This document shows, piece by piece, positions 31,862-40,850 of a stretch of 64,000 bases of DNA. How positions within the stretch are numbered: the stretch's first letter is position 1; every line of letters begins with the position of its first letter. The translations under genes and the position numbers were made by a program. Below the pieces are notes generated by a model. The model was given only the letters and a program-made list of their open reading frames with translations, was not told the DNA's origin and did no database searches. Source of the stretch: Clostridium sp. (GTDB taxonomy: Bacteria; Bacillota; Clostridia; Clostridiales; Clostridiaceae); the NCBI GenBank assembly GCA_029851835.1, contig JARKVD010000021.1, positions 52,218-116,217 on the forward strand, given 5' to 3'.

Positions 31862-32890
31862 CTACTGTGAGGCTAAGAATTCCTTCATAGAATGAATTAC
31901 ATAGTCTATATTTTCTTTAGTTATCCAATAGTGAGTTACCAATCGCATTAAACCATCTTCAGCATCACAGATTTTTATATTTTTACTTAAAAGATATTCA
32001 ACTAACTTTGAAGTATCTATGTTGCTTAACTTGAAGAATACCATATTGATATGAAGGTTGTTATTTAATATTGATACTTCAGGGATAGTTGAAAGTTCTG
32101 TGGCTAGATATAGAGTTTTTTCATGATCAGACTTTAAGTTCTCTCTCATATCTTTTAAGGCTACTAATCCAGCAGCTGCAATTACTCCACTTTGCCTTAA
32201 GCCGCCGCCCATAAGTTTTCTGTACTTTCTAGCACGGTGAATAAATTCCTTGCTTCCAGCTAAAATTGAACCAATAGGGGCACATAAACCTTTAGATAAA
32301 CAGAACATAACAGAGTCTACATTTTTAGTGATTTCTTTAACGTCAACATCTAGGTAAGATGCTGCATTAAATAATCTTGCACCATCTAAATGGATAGGCA
32401 AATGATATTTATCAGCTATCTGGCGAATTTCAGCCATATTTTCCAAGCTGAGGGCTCGTCCATTTGAATGGGCATTTTCAATGCAGATTAAAGATGTTTT
32501 AGGATAGTGGATATCTTCATCTTTTCTTATAGTTCTTTCAATATCCAATGGAGATAGTTCACCATTATTGCTTTTTAAAGTTCTGAGCTGTACACCTGCA
32601 ATTACAGCAGCTGCTCCGACTTCATGACAGACTATATGGCAGTCTTCTCCTAAGATAACTTCATCACCTTTGTTGCAGTGGGTTAAAAGAGATAGTTGGT
32701 TTCCAAAGGTTCCACTTGGAACAAAAATGGCAGCTTCTTTTCCAACTAATTCAGCTGCAAAACTTTCCAATTCCTTTGTTGTAACATCATCTTCATAAAC
32801 ATCATCACCTACATGGGCATTGTACATTGCTTTTCTCATATCTTTTGTTAATTCAGTTACGGTATCACTTCTTAAGTCTATAAATCTCAT
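31862..32890 (-). CDS. ltaE: Low-specificity L-threonine aldolase
   Basis: The protein has 342 aa, the usual length. It opens DLRSDTVTELTKDMRKAMYN, followed by VGDDVYEDDVTTKELE, the substrate-site block HLDGARLFNAA and the PLP-binding lysine in MFCLSKGLCAPIGS. The enzyme cleaves threonine or allo-threonine to glycine and acetaldehyde. It lies 85 bases upstream of the decarboxylase genes on the same strand and may share their transcript. GGAGGTAGG precedes the ATG. Confidence 0.94.
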   Translation of the reverse strand: MRFIDLRSDTVTELTKDMRKAMYNAHVGDDVYEDDVTTKELESFAAELVGKEAAIFVPSGTFGNQLSLLTHCNKGDEVILGEDCHIVCHEVGAAAVIAGVQLRTLKSNNGELSPLDIERTIRKDEDIHYPKTSLICIENAHSNGRALSLENMAEIRQIADKYHLPIHLDGARLFNAASYLDVDVKEITKNVDSVMFCLSKGLCAPIGSILAGSKEFIHRARKYRKLMGGGLRQSGVIAAAGLVALKDMRENLKSDHEKTLYLATELSTIPEVSILNNNLHINMVFFKLSNIDTSKLVEYLLSKNIKICDAEDGLMRLVTHYWITKENIDYVIHSMKEFLASQ

Positions 32891-33044
32891 AAACCTACCT
32901 CCATAAGTGTTAACGCAAAATTATGATTTGGGTTAACTTAATTATTTTCCATATAGAAAGGTAATTAGCAAACCTCTTTATACCTATATTATACAATTGT
33001 TCTATAATTTACACCAGATGTAAAATAGCTCTTGAAATAAATTT

Positions 33045-33079
33045 AAAAAAAAGTAGAAGATGATTTTAAAATCATCTTC
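33045..33079 (-). terminator. Terminator of the 33099-34490 permease gene
   Basis: GAAGATGATTTT pairs with AAAATCATCTTC. In the minus direction it is followed by TACTTTTTTTT. Confidence 0.85.
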
Positions 33080-33098
33080 TTAAAGAATTTTAACAAGC

Positions 33099-34490
33099 TT
33101 ATAAAAGAAAAATAGCAAAAATTGTTGTAACTATAAGCCCGATGACAACAGGTTTAAAGTTTTTCTTTGCAACTTCAAAAGGTGAAACTTTACAAATTGC
33201 TGATACAGGTATAATTGCCCAAGGTACTAAACAGCCGCCTCCAACCCAGATTGCAGCGAATTGACCTAATACGGTTAGAGTTGGAATTGAGGCTCCTGTT
33301 GAAGCACCAAATAATTGAGCGGTAGAACCAGCAAGGGAAATGCCAGAGAAACCAGAACCATCTAGGCCGGTAATTGCACCAATACCTGTTACAGTAAATG
33401 CTCCAAAGATTTTATTAATTGGAACAATTTGAGATAAAGCATATCCAAGATCATTCACGATACCTAGAGAACCAGCAGGAAGGTAATTACCGATAATAGT
33501 TGTAAAGCCTGAGTCACCTAAATAGAAGAAGGCTGCTATTGGAACTACAACTCCAAACACAGTAAATCCGAATTTTAAACCGGACACCAAGTAATTGGTT
33601 ATTTCTTCTAGGGATGTATTTTTATAAGCTGAAATTGAAATGAAAATTAATAGAAATAGCGCAGTACCACCAATTAATGCAGTTGCATCTCCACCTTTAA
33701 GGCCAAGAGTAAGCATTACAATTACGTCTAAAACTAGTAATATGGGAACTAGAATTGCATAGAATAATCTTAACTTGCCACTTATGCAGCTTTCATTAAT
33801 TGGTTCATCATCTTCAGCATATTTGTCATAAATATTGTCTTCTATTAACCCATTTTTCATATCTCTTTTCAGAAAAATGAAGGCTGAAATTGTTGTAACT
33901 AATCCCATTACAATAATTAAAGGAATACTTGCTCTAACAACAGCATCAACAGGAACACCTGCTGCATCAGCTGTGATTTTTGGAGCGGCTTGAATAATTA
34001 AGTCGGTAGATAAGGCAATTCCATGTCCAAATAAATTCATTGCAATGGCAGCACCAATAGCAGGAAGACCTGCTTTAATTGCAACTGGTACAAGTACAGC
34101 TCCAACTAAGGCAACGGCTGGACTTGGCCAGAAAAAGTAAGAGATAATCATCATAATTATTCCAATAACCCAAAAGGCCATAAAATCATTTTTGATGAGC
34201 TTGGTGAAAGGTCTTATCATCAATTGATTAATTCCTGTATAACGTAGAAGTTTGCTGAGACCTGCGATAATTGAAATAATCAAGATTGTTGGCAGTAGCT
34301 CGGTTATTGCATATATGAAGCTATTAAATATGCTAATGATAGATAAAGGTAAGGATTTAGTGCTAACAATAGCAAGGAGAGCAATACCGATTATGCATAC
34401 TAAGGAGCAATCTCGTTTTTTCACCATTGTTCCTAAAATAAGAAAAATAAATAATAAATAAATATAGTGTATTGCAGTTAAATGTATCAT
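33099..34490 (-). CDS. Multi-helix permease of the ion-transporter superfamily type
   Basis: The protein has 463 aa with about eleven hydrophobic helices. A repeated fold is suggested by PSPAVALVGAVLVPVAIKAG in the first half and TGIGAITGLDGSGFSGISLA with TGASIPTLTVLGQF in the second, both re-entrant-loop-like. A charged cytoplasmic loop (DKYAEDDEPINES) separates the halves. This is typical of Na+- or H+-coupled carriers for organic acids or amino acids. Neighbouring threonine aldolase makes an amino acid or organic acid substrate plausible. Its own terminator follows. Confidence 0.7.
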   Translation of the reverse strand: MIHLTAIHYIYLLFIFLILGTMVKKRDCSLVCIIGIALLAIVSTKSLPLSIISIFNSFIYAITELLPTILIISIIAGLSKLLRYTGINQLMIRPFTKLIKNDFMAFWVIGIIMMIISYFFWPSPAVALVGAVLVPVAIKAGLPAIGAAIAMNLFGHGIALSTDLIIQAAPKITADAAGVPVDAVVRASIPLIIVMGLVTTISAFIFLKRDMKNGLIEDNIYDKYAEDDEPINESCISGKLRLFYAILVPILLVLDVIVMLTLGLKGGDATALIGGTALFLLIFISISAYKNTSLEEITNYLVSGLKFGFTVFGVVVPIAAFFYLGDSGFTTIIGNYLPAGSLGIVNDLGYALSQIVPINKIFGAFTVTGIGAITGLDGSGFSGISLAGSTAQLFGASTGASIPTLTVLGQFAAIWVGGGCLVPWAIIPVSAICKVSPFEVAKKNFKPVVIGLIVTTIFAIFLL

Positions 34491-34707
34491 TTGTAGCCTC
34501 CTCAGATTTTATCTTAGTTATAGTAATATGATATGAATGATGCTTTGAGTTGGAGTCTATAAATAAGAATATATTTCAATAAAACTAAGAATGTAGTAGG
34601 AACTATGAACTTACATTAAGATGTATTAAGTAATAAAATATAAATCATAGAGGAATATTAGAAATTATATTAGTAGCCTATTATTAAAGGAAGTTAAGGT
34701 GAGAGTA

Positions 34708-35670
34708 ATGGTCGATGTATGTTTATTGGGATGTGGAGGTTCAATGCCAACACCATATAGAAGTTTATCAGCATCATTAATAAGCTTTAAAGGAAGAAAG
34801 ATTTTAGTTGATTGTGGAGAAGGTACTCAAGTTTCAATGAAACAAGTTGGATGGGGATTTAAAAGTATAGATATTATATGTATAACCCATAGTCATGGAG
34901 ACCACACCATTGGTTTACCAGGCTTGTTATCAACTATTGGGAATGCCGGACGAACTGAACCAATTACGATAATAGGACCAGAGGGAATTAGTAAAATAGT
35001 CAATGGACTTAGAGTTGTTGCAGAATATCTACCTTATGAAATTAAGATTATAGAAAGCCCTAAGGTTCTTAATATCAGTTTATATAATGAAGGAATGATT
35101 GTAGAAGAGAGTACAGAGAAAATAAGAAATATGGGACAGATTCAAGTGAAAAGTTTAGAGTTAGAACATTCAGCTTCTTGCTTAGGATATAGCTTTTATT
35201 TTAAGAGAGGGAAAAAGTTCAATGTGGAAAAAGCAATAGCCAATAAGGTCCCAAAGGTATTGTGGAGTCGTCTACAAAGAGAAGAGAATGTACTGTTTGA
35301 AGAGAAAGAGTATAGGTCAGAACTGGTGCTTGGAGAAGAACGTAAGGGAATAAAAATATCTATTGTTACTGACACAAGACCAATTGATGAGATTCCACAG
35401 TTTATTTTTGAAAGTGATTTATTTATATGTGAAGGTACCTATGGAGATGATAGGGACGAGGAAAAGGCCGTTAAGTATAAACATATGACTTTTAGGGAGA
35501 GTGCAGCTTTAGCTAAAGCTGGAGAAGTAAAACAATTGCTTTTAACACATTTCAGCCCAGCCATGATGGAGCCAGCTATGTTTCTAAATAATGCTGAAGA
35601 GGTTTTTGAAAATGTGGTTATTGGTGAAGATAGAATGATTTTAAATCTTAATTTTGAAGATGGTAAGTAG
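34708..35670 (+). CDS. rnz: Ribonuclease Z
   Basis: The protein is 320 aa from ATG 34708, after TTAAGGTGAG; a GTG at 34699 is in frame. Metal motif is ITHSHGDHTIGL, followed by the later ligands in EHSASCLGYSF, VTDTRPIDE and LLTHFSP. HMTFRESAALAKAG precedes the last His. These are tRNase Z landmarks. It cleaves the 3' trailer of tRNA precursors. It appears monocistronic in this region and full-length. Confidence 0.93.
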   Translation: MVDVCLLGCGGSMPTPYRSLSASLISFKGRKILVDCGEGTQVSMKQVGWGFKSIDIICITHSHGDHTIGLPGLLSTIGNAGRTEPITIIGPEGISKIVNGLRVVAEYLPYEIKIIESPKVLNISLYNEGMIVEESTEKIRNMGQIQVKSLELEHSASCLGYSFYFKRGKKFNVEKAIANKVPKVLWSRLQREENVLFEEKEYRSELVLGEERKGIKISIVTDTRPIDEIPQFIFESDLFICEGTYGDDRDEEKAVKYKHMTFRESAALAKAGEVKQLLLTHFSPAMMEPAMFLNNAEEVFENVVIGEDRMILNLNFEDGK

Positions 35671-35801
35671 AAGAAAGCAGACCTATAGAAGTAAAATTTA
35701 AATAAGAAGTCATATTTAAAAAAGAAATAATTTACATTATATTAAAAAGCGTAGGACTTCTCGTAGTGGATTTCGTATATATTATAAGAGTTATTTTGAA
35801 T

Positions 35802-36044
35802 GAAACTCAGCTTCACATTCCATTGGTGGAGTATGTTCGTGTATTCAAATGAAAGATGAATAGTGTGAAAGTTTTACCACTAAAATCAAAGATAGACACA
35901 GTGGAAGTTTTGCCTGCCAAATTAAAGATGCACACTGTGAAAGTTCCACTAGCCAAATCAAAGATTTGGAGTGTCACTTTTGGAGCACCACTTCTGGAGC
36001 ATTACTTTTGGAATGTTACCTTTCGATACTCACTTATAGGAGGG
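35802..36044 (+). repeat. Dispersed inverted-repeat element, expanded copy R4
   Basis: It starts TGAAACTCAGCTTC with the partner GGTGGAGTATGTTCG. Three to four internal units follow, of the form CAAATCAAAGAT-GCACACTGTGAAAGTTCCACTA. A final CCAAATCAAAGATTTGGAGTG palindrome, GTCACTTTTGGAGCA-type pieces and CACTTATAGGAGGG end it. The last six bases are the binding site of the lipoprotein gene. The internal units are a local tandem expansion. Confidence 0.8.
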
Positions 36045-36050
36045 AGAATG

Positions 36051-37190
36051 ATGAAAAGGGTACTGATAGCAATTTTAATTATATTTAGTGCATTTACCGT
36101 AGGATGCAGAGAGACGGGCAGTGAAGATACATCAAGAGATAATGGCAATGAGATGGCTGACAATAGTATTACAGAAAATCAGGATGAGAAGGACAAAACT
36201 GAAAATACTTCTGAGAAAACAGAAGAGACAATTAAAGAAATTGAGAATCAGCAAAAGAATGAACCTGTAATTTCAGATTATAGCATAAAGGATTATGTAG
36301 GTATTAAAGTTAATGAAAAATATAACTATTCAGGGGAAAACTCAGAGTATGCAGAGTATGTTAGATATGTAGACTACATTGATGGAAATAAGTATCAAAT
36401 TAGAACAAATAACAGTGCAACAGAGACTGTTACAGTTATAGAATTAACGGATAATGAGTTAAAGATGGTTTTTAGAAGAGGAGTATGTGATTATAGAGAA
36501 AATTTCTTAAAAAAACCTGAAACTGAAAATGAAATTTTACTAAAGGCACCTATTGCAAAGGGAACAGAATGGACTTTATCGGATGGAAGTAAAAGACATA
36601 TTTCTTCAATAGATACTGTTGTATCAACAAGTATTGGTGAATTTAAATGTATAGAAGTAACTACAGAAAATATTTCTGGTCAAAAGGATTTACAATATTA
36701 CGCACCTAATTTAGGCCTTGTAAAAGAAGTAAAGGATGCTGGAAATATGAATATTATTTCAACCCTGGAGAGCATTGATAAGGATGCTAGACTAACACAA
36801 ATAATTCGTTTTTATTATCCAGATGACAATGCAGAGTATATGCATTATGAGGATGTTTCAATTTCTTTTGCAACCAATGATATAACTAGATTAATACTAC
36901 AAAATAAATTTAGAGAGTATAATCTTCTTAAGGGCACAGTTGGAATAAATAGTTTATATTTAAATGATGATGGAAGGCTATATTTAGATGTTACAAAAAA
37001 TTTTGTTCCTGAAATGGCTAATGGAACAGCAGGAGAGTATTTTGCAATATATGACTTAGTTAACACATTAGGAAGTTATTATGGAGTCGATAGTGTTTAT
37101 ATGACTTTAGATGGTGCTAACTATGAGTCTGGGCATATTGTAAAATATAAGGGCGAAAGTTTTAGTGTGGATTTATCTAGAGTTCAATAA
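36051..37190 (+). CDS. GerMN-domain lipoprotein
   Basis: The protein is 379 aa from ATG 36051, seven bases after AGGAGG; ATG 36048 adds one Met. An upstream open frame from 35856 is only translation of repeat R4. The signal peptide is MKRVLIAILIIFSAFTVGC, with lipobox Cys19. A Glu/Lys/Asn-rich linker (about 22-75) leads to a beta-rich middle region. A GerMN domain (about 240-375) follows, with IIRFYYPDDNAEYMHYE and YLDVTKNFV. GerMN domains occur in spore-cortex and germination proteins such as GerM. A role at the spore envelope is inferred. Confidence 0.85.
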   Translation: MKRVLIAILIIFSAFTVGCRETGSEDTSRDNGNEMADNSITENQDEKDKTENTSEKTEETIKEIENQQKNEPVISDYSIKDYVGIKVNEKYNYSGENSEYAEYVRYVDYIDGNKYQIRTNNSATETVTVIELTDNELKMVFRRGVCDYRENFLKKPETENEILLKAPIAKGTEWTLSDGSKRHISSIDTVVSTSIGEFKCIEVTTENISGQKDLQYYAPNLGLVKEVKDAGNMNIISTLESIDKDARLTQIIRFYYPDDNAEYMHYEDVSISFATNDITRLILQNKFREYNLLKGTVGINSLYLNDDGRLYLDVTKNFVPEMANGTAGEYFAIYDLVNTLGSYYGVDSVYMTLDGANYESGHIVKYKGESFSVDLSRVQ

Positions 37191-37194
37191 AGTA

Positions 37195-37228
37195 AAACAG
37201 GGTAGTGGTAGCTATCCTGTTTATTTTA
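37195..37228 (+). terminator. Terminator of the GerMN lipoprotein gene
   Basis: AAACAGGGTAG pairs with CTATCCTGTTT (one G-U pair), followed by ATTTTATG. Confidence 0.82.
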
Positions 37229-37396
37229 TGTTCAATAAAAAATATGGTATACAGTGAATGTAAAAGAAACAATAAGATATATGTTATAATAAAAAATGGA
37301 AAAGAAAATTAGTTCTATGAATGAATTAAAAAAAGTAATTAGAGGCTACACTTTTTGTAAGGTAGTCATAAGGTCAAGGGTATAATAGGAGGAAAT

Positions 37397-38530
37397 ATGA
37401 AATTAAATTTAGTTATAGCCATTATGGTGGCATTAGCAGGTGGTCTATTATTTAAGAAAATGAAGTTTCCAGCTGGACTCATGGTGGGGGCCATGATTTC
37501 AGCAGGAGTACTGAATATATTTACTGGAATAGTTTCCGTGCCAGAATATCTTAAGTTTTTTGTACAGGTTATTGCAGGAGCTTATGTTGGAATGGAAATG
37601 GATAAAGAAAAGGTAAAGCAGCTTAGAGCTATTATAAGGCCTGCAATAGTCATGGTTTTGGGACTTTTATTTATTAATATTTCTTTAGGAATGTTAGTGT
37701 ATTTTATGACAGATATGGATTTGATGACTTCTTTATTCTCAACAGTTCCAGGTGGAATGACAGATGTGAGTATAATAAGTCAGGATATGGGAGCTGATAC
37801 TGCGAGGACAGCTGTCTTCCAACTGGCAAGGTTAATTGGAGTTGTAACTTTCTTTCCATTAATAATAAAGGCTATTAATAAAAGAATTAATAAAGATAAA
37901 TTTAAAATTGGCTGTGATGAAGAGGCAGCAGATCTAGGGGAGGCAGCAGATCTAGGGGAGGCAGCAGTTGATGAAAATAACCCTATAACTGAGAAGAATT
38001 ATTTTAAAGTAGAAAGCGTGCATATTTTAAATAATGCTGGAGAAATTGTAATTACTTTAATAGTTGCATTTGTATCTGGTGCTGTAGGTAAATGGAGTGG
38101 AGTGCCTGCTGGAGCCATGTTATTTTCTTTAATAGGTGTTACAATACTTAAGCTGATAACTAATAAAGGTGATGTACCAGTGATTCTAAAGCAGAGTGCG
38201 CAGGTTTTTGCAGGAACATTTATTGGTGGTAGTATTACTTTACAGGTTGTTCTTGGACTAAGGTTTGTTGTGTTTCCAATAATAGTAGTACTTATTTTAT
38301 ATACTATTTTATGCATGTCTTTAGGATATTTAATAAGCAAATTATTTAAACTTGATTTAATTACAGCTTTGTTTGCATGTACACCAGCAGGAGCATCAGA
38401 TATGGCTTTAATTGCAAGTGATATAGGGGCTACAGGCTCTCAGGTAGCATTGTTCCAAGTTACAAGGTTAATAAGTGTCATAGCTTTCTTTCCGGGAACA
38501 ATAAAAATTATTACGGATATATTCGGGTAA
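37397..38530 (+). CDS. AbrB-family (COG3180) membrane protein
   Basis: The protein has 377 aa made of two similar halves of about five helices each. Each half carries the family signature: VPGGMTDVSIISQDMGAD in the first and TPAGASDMALIASDIGA in the second, each followed by a FQ-(L/V)-(A/T)-RLI-type motif. The central loop holds a short tandem duplication (EEAADLGEAADLGEAAVDE). Despite the name, this is not the DNA-binding AbrB. The family is of uncertain transport function. AGGAGGAAAT precedes the ATG. Confidence 0.9.
   Translation: MKLNLVIAIMVALAGGLLFKKMKFPAGLMVGAMISAGVLNIFTGIVSVPEYLKFFVQVIAGAYVGMEMDKEKVKQLRAIIRPAIVMVLGLLFINISLGMLVYFMTDMDLMTSLFSTVPGGMTDVSIISQDMGADTARTAVFQLARLIGVVTFFPLIIKAINKRINKDKFKIGCDEEAADLGEAADLGEAAVDENNPITEKNYFKVESVHILNNAGEIVITLIVAFVSGAVGKWSGVPAGAMLFSLIGVTILKLITNKGDVPVILKQSAQVFAGTFIGGSITLQVVLGLRFVVFPIIVVLILYTILCMSLGYLISKLFKLDLITALFACTPAGASDMALIASDIGATGSQVALFQVTRLISVIAFFPGTIKIITDIFG
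37922..37967 (+). repeat. 18-bp tandem duplication inside the AbrB-family gene
   Basis: GAGGCAGCAGATCTAGGG occurs twice head-to-tail, followed by a third partial copy GAGGCAGCAG. The unit is in frame and lengthens the acidic cytoplasmic loop. Confidence 0.95.
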
Positions 38531-38572
38531 AAAGAGCGGATGTTTTGATAGGAAACATCCGCTCTTTTATTT
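38531..38572. terminator. Bidirectional terminator
   Basis: AAAGAGCGGATGTTT pairs with AAACATCCGCTCTTT. It lies directly after the AbrB-family stop codon and before the convergent YitT gene. Confidence 0.92.
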
Positions 38573-38599
38573 AGGAATCTATTTTGTTAGAAAATGAAG

Positions 38600-39469
38600 C
38601 TAGCTTTGAAAACCCTTTCCAACAATTTCACTAGTGCTGGAAATTAACATGAAGGCATTTGGTTCAATATTTTTAACAAAGTTTCTAAGTTGAGCTGCTT
38701 GCTTTCTTTTTAAGGCTGTAATGATAACTGATTTAGTGTCATTAGAATAGGCACCTTCTCCTTTACATACAGTAGCCCCTCTATGTAGTTCATTAGTTAT
38801 ATACTCACATATAGGTTTAGGATCATCACATACAACATTGAAATATTTACATAGGTTCATGCTTTCTATTACTTTATCAACCACAAGGGATTTTAAAGAT
38901 AAACCAAGGAAAGAGAATAAACCTATTTCCATACCAAATACAAAGCAGGCTGCAACGGCAATGGCAACGTCACTTAGAAATAGCCCAGTGCCTATATTGA
39001 TACTGGTATATTTTTTCATTATCATTGCAATAATGTCTGTACCACCGCTGGATGCTCCTTTTTGGAAAAGTAGGGCAGAACCAAGAGCTGGTAAAAACAC
39101 TGCAAATAAAAGGTCTAAGAGAGGCTCACTAGTTAGAGGGCCGCTCATTGGATATATAAATTCCATAGCTGATAGAGCTACAGAGGTTAATATGCTTACA
39201 TATATAGTTTTAATTCCAAAATCTTTTCCAAGGAAGATAAAGCCAAGTACTAATAAGGACATATTAATTATTAGCGTTACTGTACTTGGAGAGATTGGTG
39301 ATATTTTTGCAAGTACAACTGCAAGACCTGTAACACCTCCGAAGGAGAAGTTATTAGGAAATTTAAATAGGTATACACCTAATACTAGTATAAGAGTACT
39401 AACTGTTAGAATTAAATACTCAATAAAATTGTTCTTTATAGTTTGCAACAAACTATTTTTATCACTCAT
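38600..39469 (-). CDS. YitT-family membrane protein (DUF161 + DUF2179)
   Basis: The protein has 289 aa. Five hydrophobic helices include the family marker FKFPNNFSFGGVTGLAVVL and QKGASSGGTDIIAMIM. The C-terminal cytoplasmic DUF2179 domain reads HRGATVCKGEGAYSNDTKSV and IITALKRKQAAQLRNFV. Function is not established; the family is widespread in Firmicutes. It lies 34 bases after the amidohydrolase gene on the same strand and may be its operon partner. Confidence 0.92.
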   Translation of the reverse strand: MSDKNSLLQTIKNNFIEYLILTVSTLILVLGVYLFKFPNNFSFGGVTGLAVVLAKISPISPSTVTLIINMSLLVLGFIFLGKDFGIKTIYVSILTSVALSAMEFIYPMSGPLTSEPLLDLLFAVFLPALGSALLFQKGASSGGTDIIAMIMKKYTSINIGTGLFLSDVAIAVAACFVFGMEIGLFSFLGLSLKSLVVDKVIESMNLCKYFNVVCDDPKPICEYITNELHRGATVCKGEGAYSNDTKSVIITALKRKQAAQLRNFVKNIEPNAFMLISSTSEIVGKGFQS

Positions 39470-39503
39470 TAGAATACCTCTTAGATTAATTAAAAATTAT
39501 TTT

Positions 39504-40673
39504 TTATTTATGAATAGCTTTATTTGTTTTAAATTCTTCTTTTATTTCTTCAAATTTATTTTCATCTGTTATTAAGTCATAGGCAACTCCAGCTAATATT
39601 TGAGCTGCATAAGTTACTGCCTTATGAGCTTCGTCGCTTTTACCAGCTTGAATATACTCATCTGAGTGAGATGATGTTCCAACTGGTACAAAAGCCACAC
39701 GTATGCATGAACCTGGAACTAGGTACATTACGTTACTAAAGTCAGAAGAACCTGTTTTTTCACGTGGAGGACTAAGTCTTGGAGCATCTATAAGCTCTGC
39801 ATTATTCATTAATAATTCATTTAATTTAAGCACTGGAATTTTATTATCTAAACTGTCTTCCGCATGAATGTGGTAAGATACATCAGCCATTAATGAAGCA
39901 CCTTCGATTAACTTCTTAAATCTTTCTACAACTTCGTTTAATGCAGTTCTTGAATAGGAACGTAGAGAGAATTTTCCTATAGCTCTAGCAGGAACAACAT
40001 TTGCTGGACCTGGAGTTTCTAGAATAGTATACATCATACGCACATCATCACGGACATGCTCTCTTAAGAACTCTACTCCGTTGAAAGCTAGTAAAAGGGC
40101 ATCAAGGGCACTTCTTCCTTCTTCAGGCATTAATGCAGCATGAGCTTTTTTACCATTGAAAGTTACAACAAAGTTAGACATAGCAAGAGATTTAACGTCT
40201 GTAGTTGTAGTGGGAGAACCATGCATCATTAAAGCAACATCGATATCATTGAAGTAATTCTGTTCTATCATTCTTAGTTTACCGTGAGTAGTTTCTTCAG
40301 CAGGTGTTCCATAAATAACAAGAGTATAAGGTTTATCCTTCATTATATTTTTAACGGCAATAGCTGCACCTAGTATTGCAGGCCCCTGCATATGGTGTCC
40401 ACAAGCGTGACCTAGTTTTTCTAAAGCATCATATTCACATAAAAGACCGATAGATGGACCACCTTCACCATTTTTATAAGTACCTCTGAATGCAGTTTCA
40501 AGATTAGCAATTCCTCTTTCAACTTCGAATCCATTGGCCTCTAAGTAGTCAGTTAATACTTTAGCAGCTTTGAACTCAACATTTCCTAGTTCGGGATTAT
40601 CAAATATATAATCTGCCATGGCATGCAGATCTTCATTTAAAATATTAACTTCATTAAAAAGTTTAGTTTTCAA
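39504..40673 (-). CDS. M20-family amidohydrolase/metallopeptidase
   Basis: The protein is 389 aa from TTG 40673, nine bases after AGGAGG. The metal-binding blocks are GLLCEYDALEKLGHACGHHM and YGTPAEETTHGK. Dimerisation-domain segments follow, then a C-terminal GTSSHSDEYI His ligand. This is the HipO/AbgB type, which hydrolyses N-acyl amino acids or p-aminobenzoyl-glutamate-like amides. The upstream YfcC-type carrier and the divergent LysR gene suggest an uptake-and-hydrolysis unit. Substrate unknown. Confidence 0.9.
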   Translation of the reverse strand: MKTKLFNEVNILNEDLHAMADYIFDNPELGNVEFKAAKVLTDYLEANGFEVERGIANLETAFRGTYKNGEGGPSIGLLCEYDALEKLGHACGHHMQGPAILGAAIAVKNIMKDKPYTLVIYGTPAEETTHGKLRMIEQNYFNDIDVALMMHGSPTTTTDVKSLAMSNFVVTFNGKKAHAALMPEEGRSALDALLLAFNGVEFLREHVRDDVRMMYTILETPGPANVVPARAIGKFSLRSYSRTALNEVVERFKKLIEGASLMADVSYHIHAEDSLDNKIPVLKLNELLMNNAELIDAPRLSPPREKTGSSDFSNVMYLVPGSCIRVAFVPVGTSSHSDEYIQAGKSDEAHKAVTYAAQILAGVAYDLITDENKFEEIKEEFKTNKAIHK

Positions 40674-40698
40674 GTTTCAATACCTCCTGATAGTAAGT

Positions 40699-40737
40699 TT
40701 TGCTATGGTAATACGAGAATCGTTTTACCATAGCAAA
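40699..40737 (-). other. Intercistronic hairpin between carrier and amidohydrolase genes
   Basis: TTTGCTATGGTAA and TTACCATAGCAAA form a 13-bp stem. One T-T mismatch separates it from an inner ACGA/TCGT stem with a GAA loop. It lies in the 177-base gap, just before the AGGAGG of the amidohydrolase gene, and has no T-run. It may stabilise the downstream message, block 3' decay of the upstream one, or bind a protein. A smaller hairpin, CATTTCA/TGAAATG, lies at about 40820-40842. Confidence 0.6.
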
Positions 40738-40850
40738 GGTGTTTTATAATTTTTACAATATAGACCCGATTATATATGTACACTTATTGAAGGGAATAAA
40801 TAGTACAAACTTAAAGGGCATTTCAATGCTAGAATGAAATGTTACATAAA

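Noticed and set aside
35856..36047. Long N-terminal extension of the GerMN lipoprotein
   Set aside because: The extension translates repeat element R4, and the signal peptide with AGGAGG starts at 36051.
38838..39575. 245-codon plus-strand frame opposite the YitT and amidohydrolase genes
   Set aside because: It lacks a ribosome binding site and matches no family, and the minus-strand genes are clear family members.
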